Shown: positions 1 to 6,790 of the stretch, one piece after another
How the letters are laid out: each line of letters opens with the position of its first letter
Position numbering within the stretch: the first letter of the stretch is position 1
From: Gemmobacter sp964439015
GTDB lineage: Bacteria; Pseudomonadota; Alphaproteobacteria; Rhodobacterales; Rhodobacteraceae
Length of the DNA: 24,984 nucleotides
Assembly: GCA_964439015.1 (NCBI GenBank)
Contig: CAYTMV010000032.1
Location: 1 to 24,984, forward strand
Direction: 5' to 3'
Position numbers and translations under genes: made by a program
Notes under the pieces: generated by a model
Databases searched by the model: none
Seen by the model: the letters and a program-made list of their open reading frames with translations, nothing else
What the model was told of the DNA's origin: nothing

Positions 1-2
1 AG

Positions 3-215
3 CTGAAGGAAGACAAGCATGTCGAGCGTCTGTTCGCGATCCTCGGCCCGCGCTACCAGTCGCGCGCTGGGGGTTACATCCGCGTGCTGAAAGCTGGCTT
101 CCGCTATGGCGACATGGCACCAATGGCGATCATCGAATTCGTGGATCGTGATCCGGCTGCCAAGGGCGCCGCTGACCGCGCCCGTCTGGAAGCCTTCGAG
201 GCCGAAGAAGAATAA
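3..215 (+). CDS. rplQ: 50S ribosomal protein L17, C-terminal part (5' end outside window)
   Basis: The frame is open from the window edge and ends at TAA 213-215, giving about 70 residues. They match the C-terminal half of bacterial L17: a region containing LFAILGPRYQSRAGGYIRV, then a Gly/Phe/Arg segment, AMIEFVDR-like strand (here AIIEFVDR) and an acidic Glu-rich tail. L17 is a structural protein of the large ribosomal subunit near the exit tunnel and is usually the last gene of the rpsM-rpsK-rpoA-rplQ cluster. The terminator directly downstream fits that position. The start codon and N-terminus lie before the window. Confidence 0.95.
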   Translation: MKEDKHVERLFAILGPRYQSRAGGYIRVLKAGFRYGDMAPMAIIEFVDRDPAAKGAADRARLEAFEAEEE

Positions 216-235
216 GCCTTTTCACAAGGCATCAA

Positions 236-259
236 GGCCCGCCTCTGGCGGGCCTTTTT
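236..259 (+). terminator. Rho-independent terminator after rplQ
   Basis: A perfect 8-bp GC stem, GGCCCGCC (236-243) and GGCGGGCC (247-254), with a 3-nt loop is followed by five T residues (255-259). It begins 20 nt after the rplQ stop and should end the ribosomal-protein/rpoA transcript, separating it from the protease gene downstream. Confidence 0.93.
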
Positions 260-319
260 CGTTTGCGGGACGCCCTTTCCTCCCCATATGTCTTGGCAAA
301 CCGAATGCCGAGGAAGCCC

Positions 320-1687
320 ATGCTGCGCCCGCTGATCCTGTCCCTTTGCCTTGCCCTGCCCGTCGCCGCCCAGACCGTGCCACAAAGCCCGGCCGAGATA
401 TCGTTGTCCTTCGCGCCGGTGGTGCGGCAGGCCGCGCCGGCCGTGGTAAACATCTACGCCTCGGTTGTGGTGCAAGAGCGGGTCAGTCCGTTCATGGGCG
501 ACCCGTTTTTCGAGCAGTTGTTCGGCGACCACGCCCGCACCGTCCCGCGGGTTCAAAATGCGCTGGGGTCCGGGGTGATTGTCGATCCTTCGGGGATCGT
601 GGTGTCCAATTATCACGTCGTCGGGCAGGCGACCGAAATCCGGGTCGAGCTGTCCGACCGCAGGCAGTTCACGGCGCATGTGCTGCTGGCCGATGAGGAA
701 AGCGATCTGGCCGTGTTGCAGCTTGAGGATGCCACGGCGCTGCCGGCGCTGGCGTTCCGCGACTCGGATCAGCTTGAGGTGGGAGAACTGGTGCTGGCCA
801 TCGGCAATCCGTTCGGGGTTGGGCAGACCGTGTCGTCGGGCATCGTCTCGGCGCTGGCGCGCTCGACCATGTCGCTCGGATCCGGGTTCTTCATCCAGAC
901 GGACGCGGCGATCAATCCGGGCAACTCGGGTGGGGCATTGGTGGATGTGAACGGCCGATTGCTGGGGATAAACACCGCGATCCTGACCCGGGGCGGCGGC
1001 TCCAACGGTATCGGCTTTGCGATCCCCGCCAATCTGGTGCGCAGCGTGGTCGAACAGGCCAAGGCCGGGAACAGCCAGTTTCAACGGCCTTGGGCGGGCA
1101 TCACGGCGCAGGCGATGGATTCAGACATGGCGGATGCGCTGGGGCTTGCGCGCCCCGAGGGGACGGTGGTGGATGATCTGCACCCCGACAGCCCCTTTGC
1201 AGCGGTGGGTGTGAAGCCGGGGGATGCAATCCTGTCGCTGGGGGGCCTGCCCGCCGATAGCCCGCAGGAAATGATTTATCGTCTGGCCTCGATCGGCATC
1301 GGCAAGACGGTTCCGGTGAAATGGTTGTCGCGCGGTGAGGAACGGACGGCGGAAATCCGGCTGATACCGCCGCCCGACAGCCCACCCCGTCAGCCGCTGA
1401 CGCTGGGGCGCGATTCGGTTCTGGCAGGCCTGTCGGTCGCCAACGTCAACCCGGCCGTGATGGCCGAGCTTGGGCTTTCCGCCGATGCGGCGGGTGTTGC
1501 CGTCACCGGCGTCGAGGGGCGCGCCGCGCGTATCGGTCTGCGGCCGGGTGATGTGGTATTGGCGGTCAACGGGGTGGCAGTGGCCAATACTTCGGAACTG
1601 GCGATGCTGGCGGGTCAGCAGGTGCGGCGCTGGCGGATCGATCTCCAACGCGGGTCCGAGCGGCTGGCGCTGAACTTCCGTCTCTGA
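320..1687 (+). CDS. Periplasmic HtrA/Deg-family serine endopeptidase (trypsin-like + two PDZ domains)
   Basis: A 455-aa ATP-independent periplasmic quality-control protease. Residues 1 to about 18 form a signal peptide (hydrophobic core LILSLCLALPVAA). The trypsin-like domain spans roughly 30-240 and carries the full triad: His99 (SNYHVVG), Asp129 (ESDLAVLQL) and Ser203 (NPGNSGGALV). Two PDZ-like domains follow, about 258-350 and 365-455, each with a PGD turn (300-302, 409-411). This is the DegP/DegQ layout. ATG 320 is chosen because GAGGAA lies 4 nt upstream and it places the signal peptide at the N-terminus; the in-frame ATG at 305 and TTG at 263 have no such site. It lies between the rplQ terminator and rarA, so it probably has its own promoter in 260-319. 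DegP, DegQ and DegS cannot be separated here, though DegS is unlikely because it has one PDZ domain. Confidence 0.93.
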   Translation: MLRPLILSLCLALPVAAQTVPQSPAEISLSFAPVVRQAAPAVVNIYASVVVQERVSPFMGDPFFEQLFGDHARTVPRVQNALGSGVIVDPSGIVVSNYHVVGQATEIRVELSDRRQFTAHVLLADEESDLAVLQLEDATALPALAFRDSDQLEVGELVLAIGNPFGVGQTVSSGIVSALARSTMSLGSGFFIQTDAAINPGNSGGALVDVNGRLLGINTAILTRGGGSNGIGFAIPANLVRSVVEQAKAGNSQFQRPWAGITAQAMDSDMADALGLARPEGTVVDDLHPDSPFAAVGVKPGDAILSLGGLPADSPQEMIYRLASIGIGKTVPVKWLSRGEERTAEIRLIPPPDSPPRQPLTLGRDSVLAGLSVANVNPAVMAELGLSADAAGVAVTGVEGRAARIGLRPGDVVLAVNGVAVANTSELAMLAGQQVRRWRIDLQRGSERLALNFRL

Positions 1688-1723
1688 TCTTGCACGGCGG
1701 GGCAGGGGAGCGCAGAAAGGGGC

Positions 1724-3034
1724 ATGGCCGATCTGTTCGACACCCCCGCCAAACCGCAGCCAGAGGCCCCGCGCCCGCTGGCCGACCGGCTGCGCCCTCG
1801 TCACCTCTCTGAGGTGATCGGGCAAGAGCAGGCGCTGGGGCCCGATGGCCCTCTGGGCGCGATGCTGACGGCAGGGGCGTTGTCGTCACTGATCCTGTGG
1901 GGGCCGCCCGGCGTGGGCAAGACCACGATCGCGCGGCTGCTTGCCTCTGAGACCGAGCTGTCCTTCGTGCAGATTTCGGCAATCTTCACCGGCGTGCCCG
2001 AACTGCGAAAGGTGTTCGAGGCGGCGAAAATCCGGCGGCAGAACGGGCAGGGGACGCTGCTGTTCGTGGACGAGATCCACCGGTTCAACAAGGCCCAACA
2101 GGACGGGTTTCTGCCTTATATGGAGGATGGCACCATCCTGCTGGTGGGCGCCACCACCGAAAACCCGTCGTTCGAGCTGAACGCCGCGCTTCTGTCACGG
2201 GCGCAGGTGATTGTGCTTCAACGGCTGTCGCTGGCTGACCTGGAGCGGCTGGCGCAGCGGGCCGAGCGCGAATTGGGTCGCGCCCTGCCCCTGACGGGCG
2301 AGGCGCGCGAGGCCCTGCTGGAGATGGCAGATGGCGATGGCCGTGCCTGTCTGAACCTGATCGAACAGGTTATTGCATGGAAGCTGGACAAACCTCTGGG
2401 CCGGGAAGAGCTTTCGCGGCGCCTGATGCGCCGCGCCGCTCGATACGACAAGGGCGGGGACGAGCATTACAACCTGATCTCCGCCCTGCACAAATCGGTG
2501 CGCGGGTCGGACCCCGACGCGGCGCTTTACTGGTTTGCCCGGATGTTGGAGGGGGGCGAAGACCCGCGCTTTCTGGCCCGCCGGATCACCCGCATGGCGG
2601 TTGAGGATATCAGCCTTGCCGACCCGCAGGCGGTCGAGCAGTGTCTGGCGGCATGGCAGACCTATGAGCGGCTTGGCAGCCCCGAGGGCGAGTTGGCGCT
2701 GGCGCAGGCGGTTGTCTATCTGGCGCTGGCGCCCAAGTCGAACGCGGTCTATGCCGCCTACAAGGCCGCCCGGAAATCGGCGCGCGATACCGGCAGCCTG
2801 ATGCCGCCAGCGCATATCCTGAACGCACCGACGCGGATGATGAAGGATCTGGGTTATGGGGCGGGATACGCCTATGACCACGATGCCGAGGATGGCTTTT
2901 CCGGTCAGGACTATTTTCCCGATGGCATGAAACGCCCGGTCTTCTACGCCCCGCCCGAACGCGGGTTCGAGCGGGAGTTGCGAAAGCGGGTGGATTACTT
3001 TGCCAAGCTGCGCGCCAAGCGGCACGGCGGCTGA
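1724..3034 (+). CDS. rarA: Replication-associated recombination protein A, AAA+ ATPase
   Basis: A 436-aa cytoplasmic AAA+ ATPase of the RarA/MgsA (Mgs1/WRNIP1) family, related to the clamp-loader and RuvB groups and acting at stalled or gapped replication forks. Visible are the N-terminal DRLRPRHLSEVIGQ box (about 21-34), Walker A GPPGVGKT (60-67), Walker B LLFVDEIH (112-119), a sensor-1 segment GATTENPSF (142-150) and a likely arginine finger Arg159 (LLSRAQ). The C-terminal half carries the family tetramerisation region with SDPDAALYW (about 263-271) and APTRMMKDLGYG (about 367-378). Length is normal for the family. The start ATG 1724 follows AGAAAGGGG, and the gene begins 36 nt after the protease stop, so the two may be co-transcribed. 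Its end converges with the SDR gene with a 7-nt gap. Confidence 0.95.
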   Translation: MADLFDTPAKPQPEAPRPLADRLRPRHLSEVIGQEQALGPDGPLGAMLTAGALSSLILWGPPGVGKTTIARLLASETELSFVQISAIFTGVPELRKVFEAAKIRRQNGQGTLLFVDEIHRFNKAQQDGFLPYMEDGTILLVGATTENPSFELNAALLSRAQVIVLQRLSLADLERLAQRAERELGRALPLTGEAREALLEMADGDGRACLNLIEQVIAWKLDKPLGREELSRRLMRRAARYDKGGDEHYNLISALHKSVRGSDPDAALYWFARMLEGGEDPRFLARRITRMAVEDISLADPQAVEQCLAAWQTYERLGSPEGELALAQAVVYLALAPKSNAVYAAYKAARKSARDTGSLMPPAHILNAPTRMMKDLGYGAGYAYDHDAEDGFSGQDYFPDGMKRPVFYAPPERGFERELRKRVDYFAKLRAKRHGG

Positions 3035-3041
3035 GGGCGCG

Positions 3042-3773
3042 TCAGACGTGCTGCGCGCCGTTCACCTCGATCTCGGCACCCGAGATATAGCTGGATTGGT
3101 CCGAACACAGGAACCAGATCACGTCGGCCACCTCGGACGGTTGCCCCAGCCGCTGCAACGGCAATTTTTCGACGATCTTTTCGGTTCCCGGCGACAGGAT
3201 CGACGTCTCGATCTCGCCGGGGGCAATGGCGTTCACCCGCACGCCCAGCGGTCCGAAATCATGCGCCATCTCGCGCGTCAGCGCCGCCAGCGCCGCCTTG
3301 GAGGTGGAATAGGCCGCCCCCGCAAAGGGATGAACGCGGATGCCCGCGATCGAGGTCACGTTGACCACCGATCCCTTGGCGGCCGACAATTCATCCTGAA
3401 GCCCGCGGGCCAGCACGATCGGGGCAAAGAAATTGACGTGGAACACCTGACCCCAGGTCCGCAGGTCGGTGTCCAGCGTGTTCAGCCGTGCGCCACCCGG
3501 ACCCTTGGGCGAGATGCCGGCGTTGTTCACCAGCGCGTGCAGCTTGCCGCCGATCTTTTCCTTGATGATCGAGATGGCCTCGATGGTTTTCGACGGGTCT
3601 GCAAGGTCGATCTCGATATGGTTTTCGCGGCCATTGGGCCAAGGGCAGCGCGGATCGAAGGGCTGGCGCGAGCAGGTCAGCACACGCCAGCCTTCCCGCT
3701 CGAACCGCTTGACGGTGGCGTGGCCGATCCCGCGGCTTGCCCCGGTCAAAACCATGCATTTCTGATCGGACAT
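3042..3773 (-). CDS. SDR-family NAD(P)-dependent oxidoreductase
   Basis: A 243-aa classical short-chain dehydrogenase/reductase. The Rossmann dinucleotide motif is TGASRGIGH (10-18), the structural motif is NNAG (83-86), and the catalytic set is Asn114, Ser141, Tyr155 and Lys159 (YSTSK at 155-159). The proline-glycine turn NAIAPGEIET (181-190) and the C-terminal SSYISGAEIEVNGAQ are typical. The Ser-to-Tyr spacing is one residue longer than in E. coli FabG. The substrate cannot be read from sequence; the FabG-like C-terminus marks the fold and not the reaction. GGGAGG lies just upstream of the ATG at 3773. The gene stands alone: it converges on rarA and diverges from argB across 113 bp. Confidence 0.9.
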   Translation of the reverse strand: MSDQKCMVLTGASRGIGHATVKRFEREGWRVLTCSRQPFDPRCPWPNGRENHIEIDLADPSKTIEAISIIKEKIGGKLHALVNNAGISPKGPGGARLNTLDTDLRTWGQVFHVNFFAPIVLARGLQDELSAAKGSVVNVTSIAGIRVHPFAGAAYSTSKAALAALTREMAHDFGPLGVRVNAIAPGEIETSILSPGTEKIVEKLPLQRLGQPSEVADVIWFLCSDQSSYISGAEIEVNGAQHV

Positions 3774-3886
3774 CCTGGCCTCCCATTTTGCGCCACCCTA
3801 TCTGCAGGCGCGTGGGGTGCAAGGGGTGATCCGCGCTTGGCAGGGCGAGGCAAAGGGGCTACCAAAGACCCGCCCGGAGGTTCCCC
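3774..3886. promoter_or_regulatory. Divergent intergenic region, SDR gene / argB
   Basis: These 113 bp separate two divergent genes and must hold both promoters. Ribosome binding sites are clear at each edge: GGAGG at 3876-3880 for argB, and GGGAGG on the minus strand close to 3780 for the SDR gene. I could not choose a convincing -35/-10 pair or an arginine-type operator. Confidence 0.5.
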
Positions 3887-4786
3887 ATGAGACAGCAGAC
3901 CGTGACCATGCAAGACGCGATGAACACCGCCAAGATGCTTTCCGAAGCCCTGCCTTACCTGCAGCGGTATTCCGGGGCGGTCGTGGTGGTGAAGTTTGGC
4001 GGCAACGCCATGGGGGATGATGCCGCTATGGCCGAATTTGCCCGCGACATCGTGCTGATGAGGCAGGTCGGCGTGAACCCGGTGGTGGTGCATGGCGGCG
4101 GTCCGATGATCAACGACATGCTGAACAAACTGGGCATCAAGTCCGAATTCGTGCGCGGCAAGCGCGTGACCGACAAGGCCACCGTCGAGGTGGTCGAGAT
4201 GATCCTGTCGGGTCTGGTCAACAAGCGCATCGTGCAGGCGATCAACGATCAGGGCGGCCGCGCGGTCGGGATCTCGGGCAAGGATGACGACCTGATGGTC
4301 TGCGAGGCCGATGATCCCGAACTGGGCTTTGTTGGCAAGCCGGTCGAGATGAATGTGCAGGTGCTGCGCGACCTGTATAATGCCGGGATCATTCCGGTCG
4401 TGGCGCCGGTGGCGACGGGTGTCGCCGATAACGAGACCTTCAACGTCAATGGCGATACCGCGGCGGGGGCGATTGCCGGTGCGTTGCAGGCCGATCGGTT
4501 GCTGCTGCTGACCGATGTGGCGGGCGTGAAGAATGCTGCTGGCGAGGTGATGACCCAGATCACCCCCGAGGAAATCCGTCAGATGACCGCCGAAGGCGTG
4601 ATCGCCGGCGGGATGATCCCGAAGACCGAAACCGCGCTGATGGCGCTGGATCAGGGCGTGCGGGCGGTGACGATCCTTGATGGCCGTATCCCCAACGCCT
4701 GTCTGGTCGAGCTGTTCACCGATCACGGCGCCGGCAGCCAGATACGCTCGACCGAGCCTCGGGTGAAGCCGCGAGTGCGCCGTTGA
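3887..4786 (+). CDS. argB: Acetylglutamate kinase (N-acetyl-L-glutamate 5-phosphotransferase)
   Basis: A 299-aa amino-acid kinase that phosphorylates N-acetylglutamate, the second step of arginine biosynthesis. Key features are VVVKFGGNAMGD with Lys36, the nucleotide loop VVVHGGGPMI (67-76), the substrate-binding FVRGKRVTD (88-96), NVNGDTAAGAIAGAL (186-200), LLLTDVAGV (206-214) and the lysine of GGMIPKTETA (Lys246). About 25 residues of helix precede the kinase fold; in known NAGKs such an N-terminal helix accompanies hexamer formation and feedback inhibition by arginine, so this enzyme is probably arginine-sensitive (inference). GGAGG lies 6 nt before ATG 3887. The stop overlaps the next gene's TTG start. 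In many Rhodobacterales argB follows engB; here engB is about 9 kb away on the other strand. Confidence 0.97.
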   Translation: MRQQTVTMQDAMNTAKMLSEALPYLQRYSGAVVVVKFGGNAMGDDAAMAEFARDIVLMRQVGVNPVVVHGGGPMINDMLNKLGIKSEFVRGKRVTDKATVEVVEMILSGLVNKRIVQAINDQGGRAVGISGKDDDLMVCEADDPELGFVGKPVEMNVQVLRDLYNAGIIPVVAPVATGVADNETFNVNGDTAAGAIAGALQADRLLLLTDVAGVKNAAGEVMTQITPEEIRQMTAEGVIAGGMIPKTETALMALDQGVRAVTILDGRIPNACLVELFTDHGAGSQIRSTEPRVKPRVRR

Positions 4787-5463
4787 CCCTAGCCGAGCGA
4801 CTGGCCGCCGGACTGGCCGAGGCCCGGCTGACGATCCTGGGCGGCTTTGCCGTGGCAGCGGATGAGCCGGGCTTTCCGCCCGGCACGCGCAGCCTGCTGA
4901 TGATCGGTCCAGCCGAGCCAGGGTTCTGGGATCATTTTACCCAAAGTCCGGAATGGCTGGATGGCTCAGCAAACCCGTTGGATCGCTGGTCTCGGCGGGT
5001 GATCGGCCGTCTGGCCTGTGATCTGGGGGGCAAGGCGCTGTTTCCGTTTGGTGGGCCGCCCTACCATCCGTTCTTTCAATGGGCGTTGCGGACCGGGCGC
5101 GCCTGGCAAAGCCCGGTGCGGCTGCTGGTGCAGGCGGATCAGGGGCTGCTGGTCAGTTTTCGGGGTGCGCTGGCCTTGCGCGAGGCGGTGGATCTACCGA
5201 CGCCCATGGCGCGGCCCTGCGACACTTGCGCCACCCCTTGCCTGACAGCCTGCCCCGCGGGGACCCTGGATGCCGCGGGATATGACGTTCCGGCCTGTCA
5301 CGATTGGCTGGATGGCCCGCGCGGCCCCGCTTGCCTGAATGGCGGCTGCCTCACCCGCCGCGCTTGCCCCCTGTCCCAAGCCTATGCCAGACTGCCCGAG
5401 CAGTCGGCCTATCACATGCAGGTCTTCCACGCAGGCTGGCGAGACAGAAAGGCGCAAGAATGA
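4783..5463 (+). CDS. Ferredoxin-like protein with two Cys motifs (4Fe-4S, QueG-C-terminus-like)
   Basis: A 226-aa cytoplasmic protein of unknown role. The C-terminal third has a cluster motif C146-x2-C149-x3-C153-x3-C157-Pro, and a second cysteine set C172, C184, C189 and C195-Pro. The pattern recalls the ferredoxin part of epoxyqueuosine-reductase-type proteins, but the cobalamin domain of QueG is absent. The N-terminal 140 residues contain an aromatic-rich segment, FPFGGPPYHPFFQWALRTG, but no fold I recognise. The start is TTG 4783, overlapping the argB stop as TTGA; no in-frame ATG lies nearby, so translational coupling is likely. The stop overlaps the next ATG. The conserved-looking argB neighbourhood gives no direct functional clue. 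It could be a redox partner or a cluster carrier; I cannot decide. Confidence 0.75.
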   Translation: MTLAERLAAGLAEARLTILGGFAVAADEPGFPPGTRSLLMIGPAEPGFWDHFTQSPEWLDGSANPLDRWSRRVIGRLACDLGGKALFPFGGPPYHPFFQWALRTGRAWQSPVRLLVQADQGLLVSFRGALALREAVDLPTPMARPCDTCATPCLTACPAGTLDAAGYDVPACHDWLDGPRGPACLNGGCLTRRACPLSQAYARLPEQSAYHMQVFHAGWRDRKAQE

Positions 5464-5960
5464 AACGGTTGATTCTTACCCGGCACGCGAAATCCAGCTG
5501 GGATGATCCGATGATGACGGATCACGAGCGGGTGCTGAACACCCGCGGGCGGGGCGCCGCGGCCGATCTGGGCGTCTGGCTGGCCTCGCGCGGCTATCTG
5601 CCCGGACAGGTGTTGTGTTCTGATGCGGCCCGCACCCGCGAGACGTGGGAGCGTATTGCCCCGCATCTGCCCTCGGCCCCCGAGGCGGAACTGAAGAATG
5701 CCCTCTATCACGCTGGCCCCGACGTGATGCTGGCCGTGTTGCGCCACGCAACGGCCGATGTCGTCATGATGGTGGGTCACAATCCCGGCATTGCCGAGTT
5801 TGCGCATCGCCTTGTCGCCCGCGCGCCCTTGAACCCGGATTTTCAGCGATATCCGACCGGCGCCACGCTGGTGGCTGATTTCGCGGTCGACAACTGGGAG
5901 CAAATCGATTGGGGGCAGGCCAGCGTGGATGATTTCATCGTCCCGCGCGAACTGCCCTGA
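5460..5960 (+). CDS. SixA-like histidine phosphatase family protein
   Basis: A 166-aa single-domain member of the histidine phosphatase (phosphoglycerate mutase-like) superfamily. The N-terminal LTRHAKSSW carries the RH signature (Arg8, His9 as phospho-acceptor); a conserved arginine lies in CSDAARTRET (Arg58/Arg60), and the second catalytic His is His107 in MVGHNPGI. RHAKSSW and the short length are typical of SixA-type phosphohistidine phosphatases, which in E. coli act on phosphotransferase-system proteins; whether this one does is unknown. The ATG 5460-5462 overlaps the previous stop as ATGA, so its translation is probably coupled to the ferredoxin-like gene. A strong terminator follows 18 nt after the stop. 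Confidence 0.88.
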   Translation: MKRLILTRHAKSSWDDPMMTDHERVLNTRGRGAAADLGVWLASRGYLPGQVLCSDAARTRETWERIAPHLPSAPEAELKNALYHAGPDVMLAVLRHATADVVMMVGHNPGIAEFAHRLVARAPLNPDFQRYPTGATLVADFAVDNWEQIDWGQASVDDFIVPRELP

Positions 5961-5978
5961 CAGACCTTCCAGATTGGC

Positions 5979-6003
5979 AAAGGGGGCGCGAGGCCCCCTT
6001 TTT
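5979..6003 (+). terminator. Terminator after the argB-ferredoxin-sixA operon
   Basis: A 9-bp stem AAAGGGGGC (5979-5987) / GCCCCCTTT (5993-6001) with a 5-nt loop runs into further T residues to 6003. It terminates the plus-strand operon. Because the stem has A residues at its left edge it may also act weakly for bztD, which converges from the minus strand and stops at 6003-6005. Confidence 0.9.
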
Positions 6004-6782
6004 CAATGGCCGAGGATCTGGCTGAGAAACAGCTTGGTCCGCTCGCTTTGCGGATTGCGAAAGAACGCGCCCGGCTCGTTCTGCTCGACGATCTGGCCTT
6101 GATCCATAAACACCACCCGATCGGCCACCGCCTGCGCAAAGCCCATCTCATGGGTGACGCAAATCATGGTCATGCCGTCATCGGCGAGGCTGATCATGGT
6201 ATCCAGAACCTCCTTGATCATCTCGGGGTCCAGCGCGCTGGTCGGCTCGTCGAACAGCATGATTCGGGGTTTCATGCACAGGCTGCGCGCGATGGCGACG
6301 CGCTGCTGCTGACCGCCCGACAGTTGGGCCGGATACTTATGCGCCTGTTCGGGTATCTTGACCTTTTCCAGAAAGTGCATCGCGGTTTCCTCGGCCTCGC
6401 GCTTTGGCACCTTGCGCACCCAGATCGGCGCCAGCGTGCAGTTTTCCAGAATCGTCAGATGCGGAAACAGGTTGAACTGCTGGAACACCATGCCGACCTC
6501 GGACCTAACCTTTTCGATGTTCTTCAGGTCAGAGGTCAGCTCGGTTCCGTCGACGATGATCTGCCCGGCCTGATGCTCTTCCAGCCGGTTGATGCAGCGG
6601 ATCAGGGTCGATTTGCCTGATCCGGACGGGCCGCAGATCACGATCCGTTCGCCGCGCATCACCGTCAGGTCGATGTCGCGCAACACGTGAAAGAAGCCAT
6701 ACCATTTGTTCATGGCGCGGATCTGGATGGCAACCTCGTCCAGGGGCTGCGTCCGGCTGCGGTCGGTGGCTTGGTTGGTCAT
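6003..6782 (-). CDS. bztD: Amino-acid ABC transporter ATP-binding protein (BztD/AapP type)
   Basis: A 259-aa ATPase subunit of a polar amino-acid importer. It contains Walker A GPSGSGKST (51-59), the Q-loop VFQQFNLFPHLT (99-110), signature LSGGQQQR (154-161), Walker B IMLFDEP (174-180), the D-loop SALD and the switch His211 (CVTHEMGFA). AMNKWYGFFHVLRDI is typical of the GlnQ/AapP/BztD branch. It is the last gene of bztABCD, starting 8 nt after the bztC stop with a GAGGG ribosome binding site in that gap. The nearest described systems are R. capsulatus BztABCD (glutamate, glutamine, aspartate, asparagine) and Rhizobium AapJQMP; the exact substrates here are inferred from family. Confidence 0.94.
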   Translation of the reverse strand: MTNQATDRSRTQPLDEVAIQIRAMNKWYGFFHVLRDIDLTVMRGERIVICGPSGSGKSTLIRCINRLEEHQAGQIIVDGTELTSDLKNIEKVRSEVGMVFQQFNLFPHLTILENCTLAPIWVRKVPKREAEETAMHFLEKVKIPEQAHKYPAQLSGGQQQRVAIARSLCMKPRIMLFDEPTSALDPEMIKEVLDTMISLADDGMTMICVTHEMGFAQAVADRVVFMDQGQIVEQNEPGAFFRNPQSERTKLFLSQILGH

Positions 6783-6790
6783 GAGCCCTC

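Noticed and set aside
104..1084. Long minus-strand open frames opposite the protease gene, and similar antisense frames across the window (e.g. 8628-9785, 9472-10785, 14379-15728 plus strand)
   Set aside because: These are mirror frames of high-GC coding genes; they lack recognisable domains, ribosome binding sites and plausible composition, while the opposite strand encodes known proteins.
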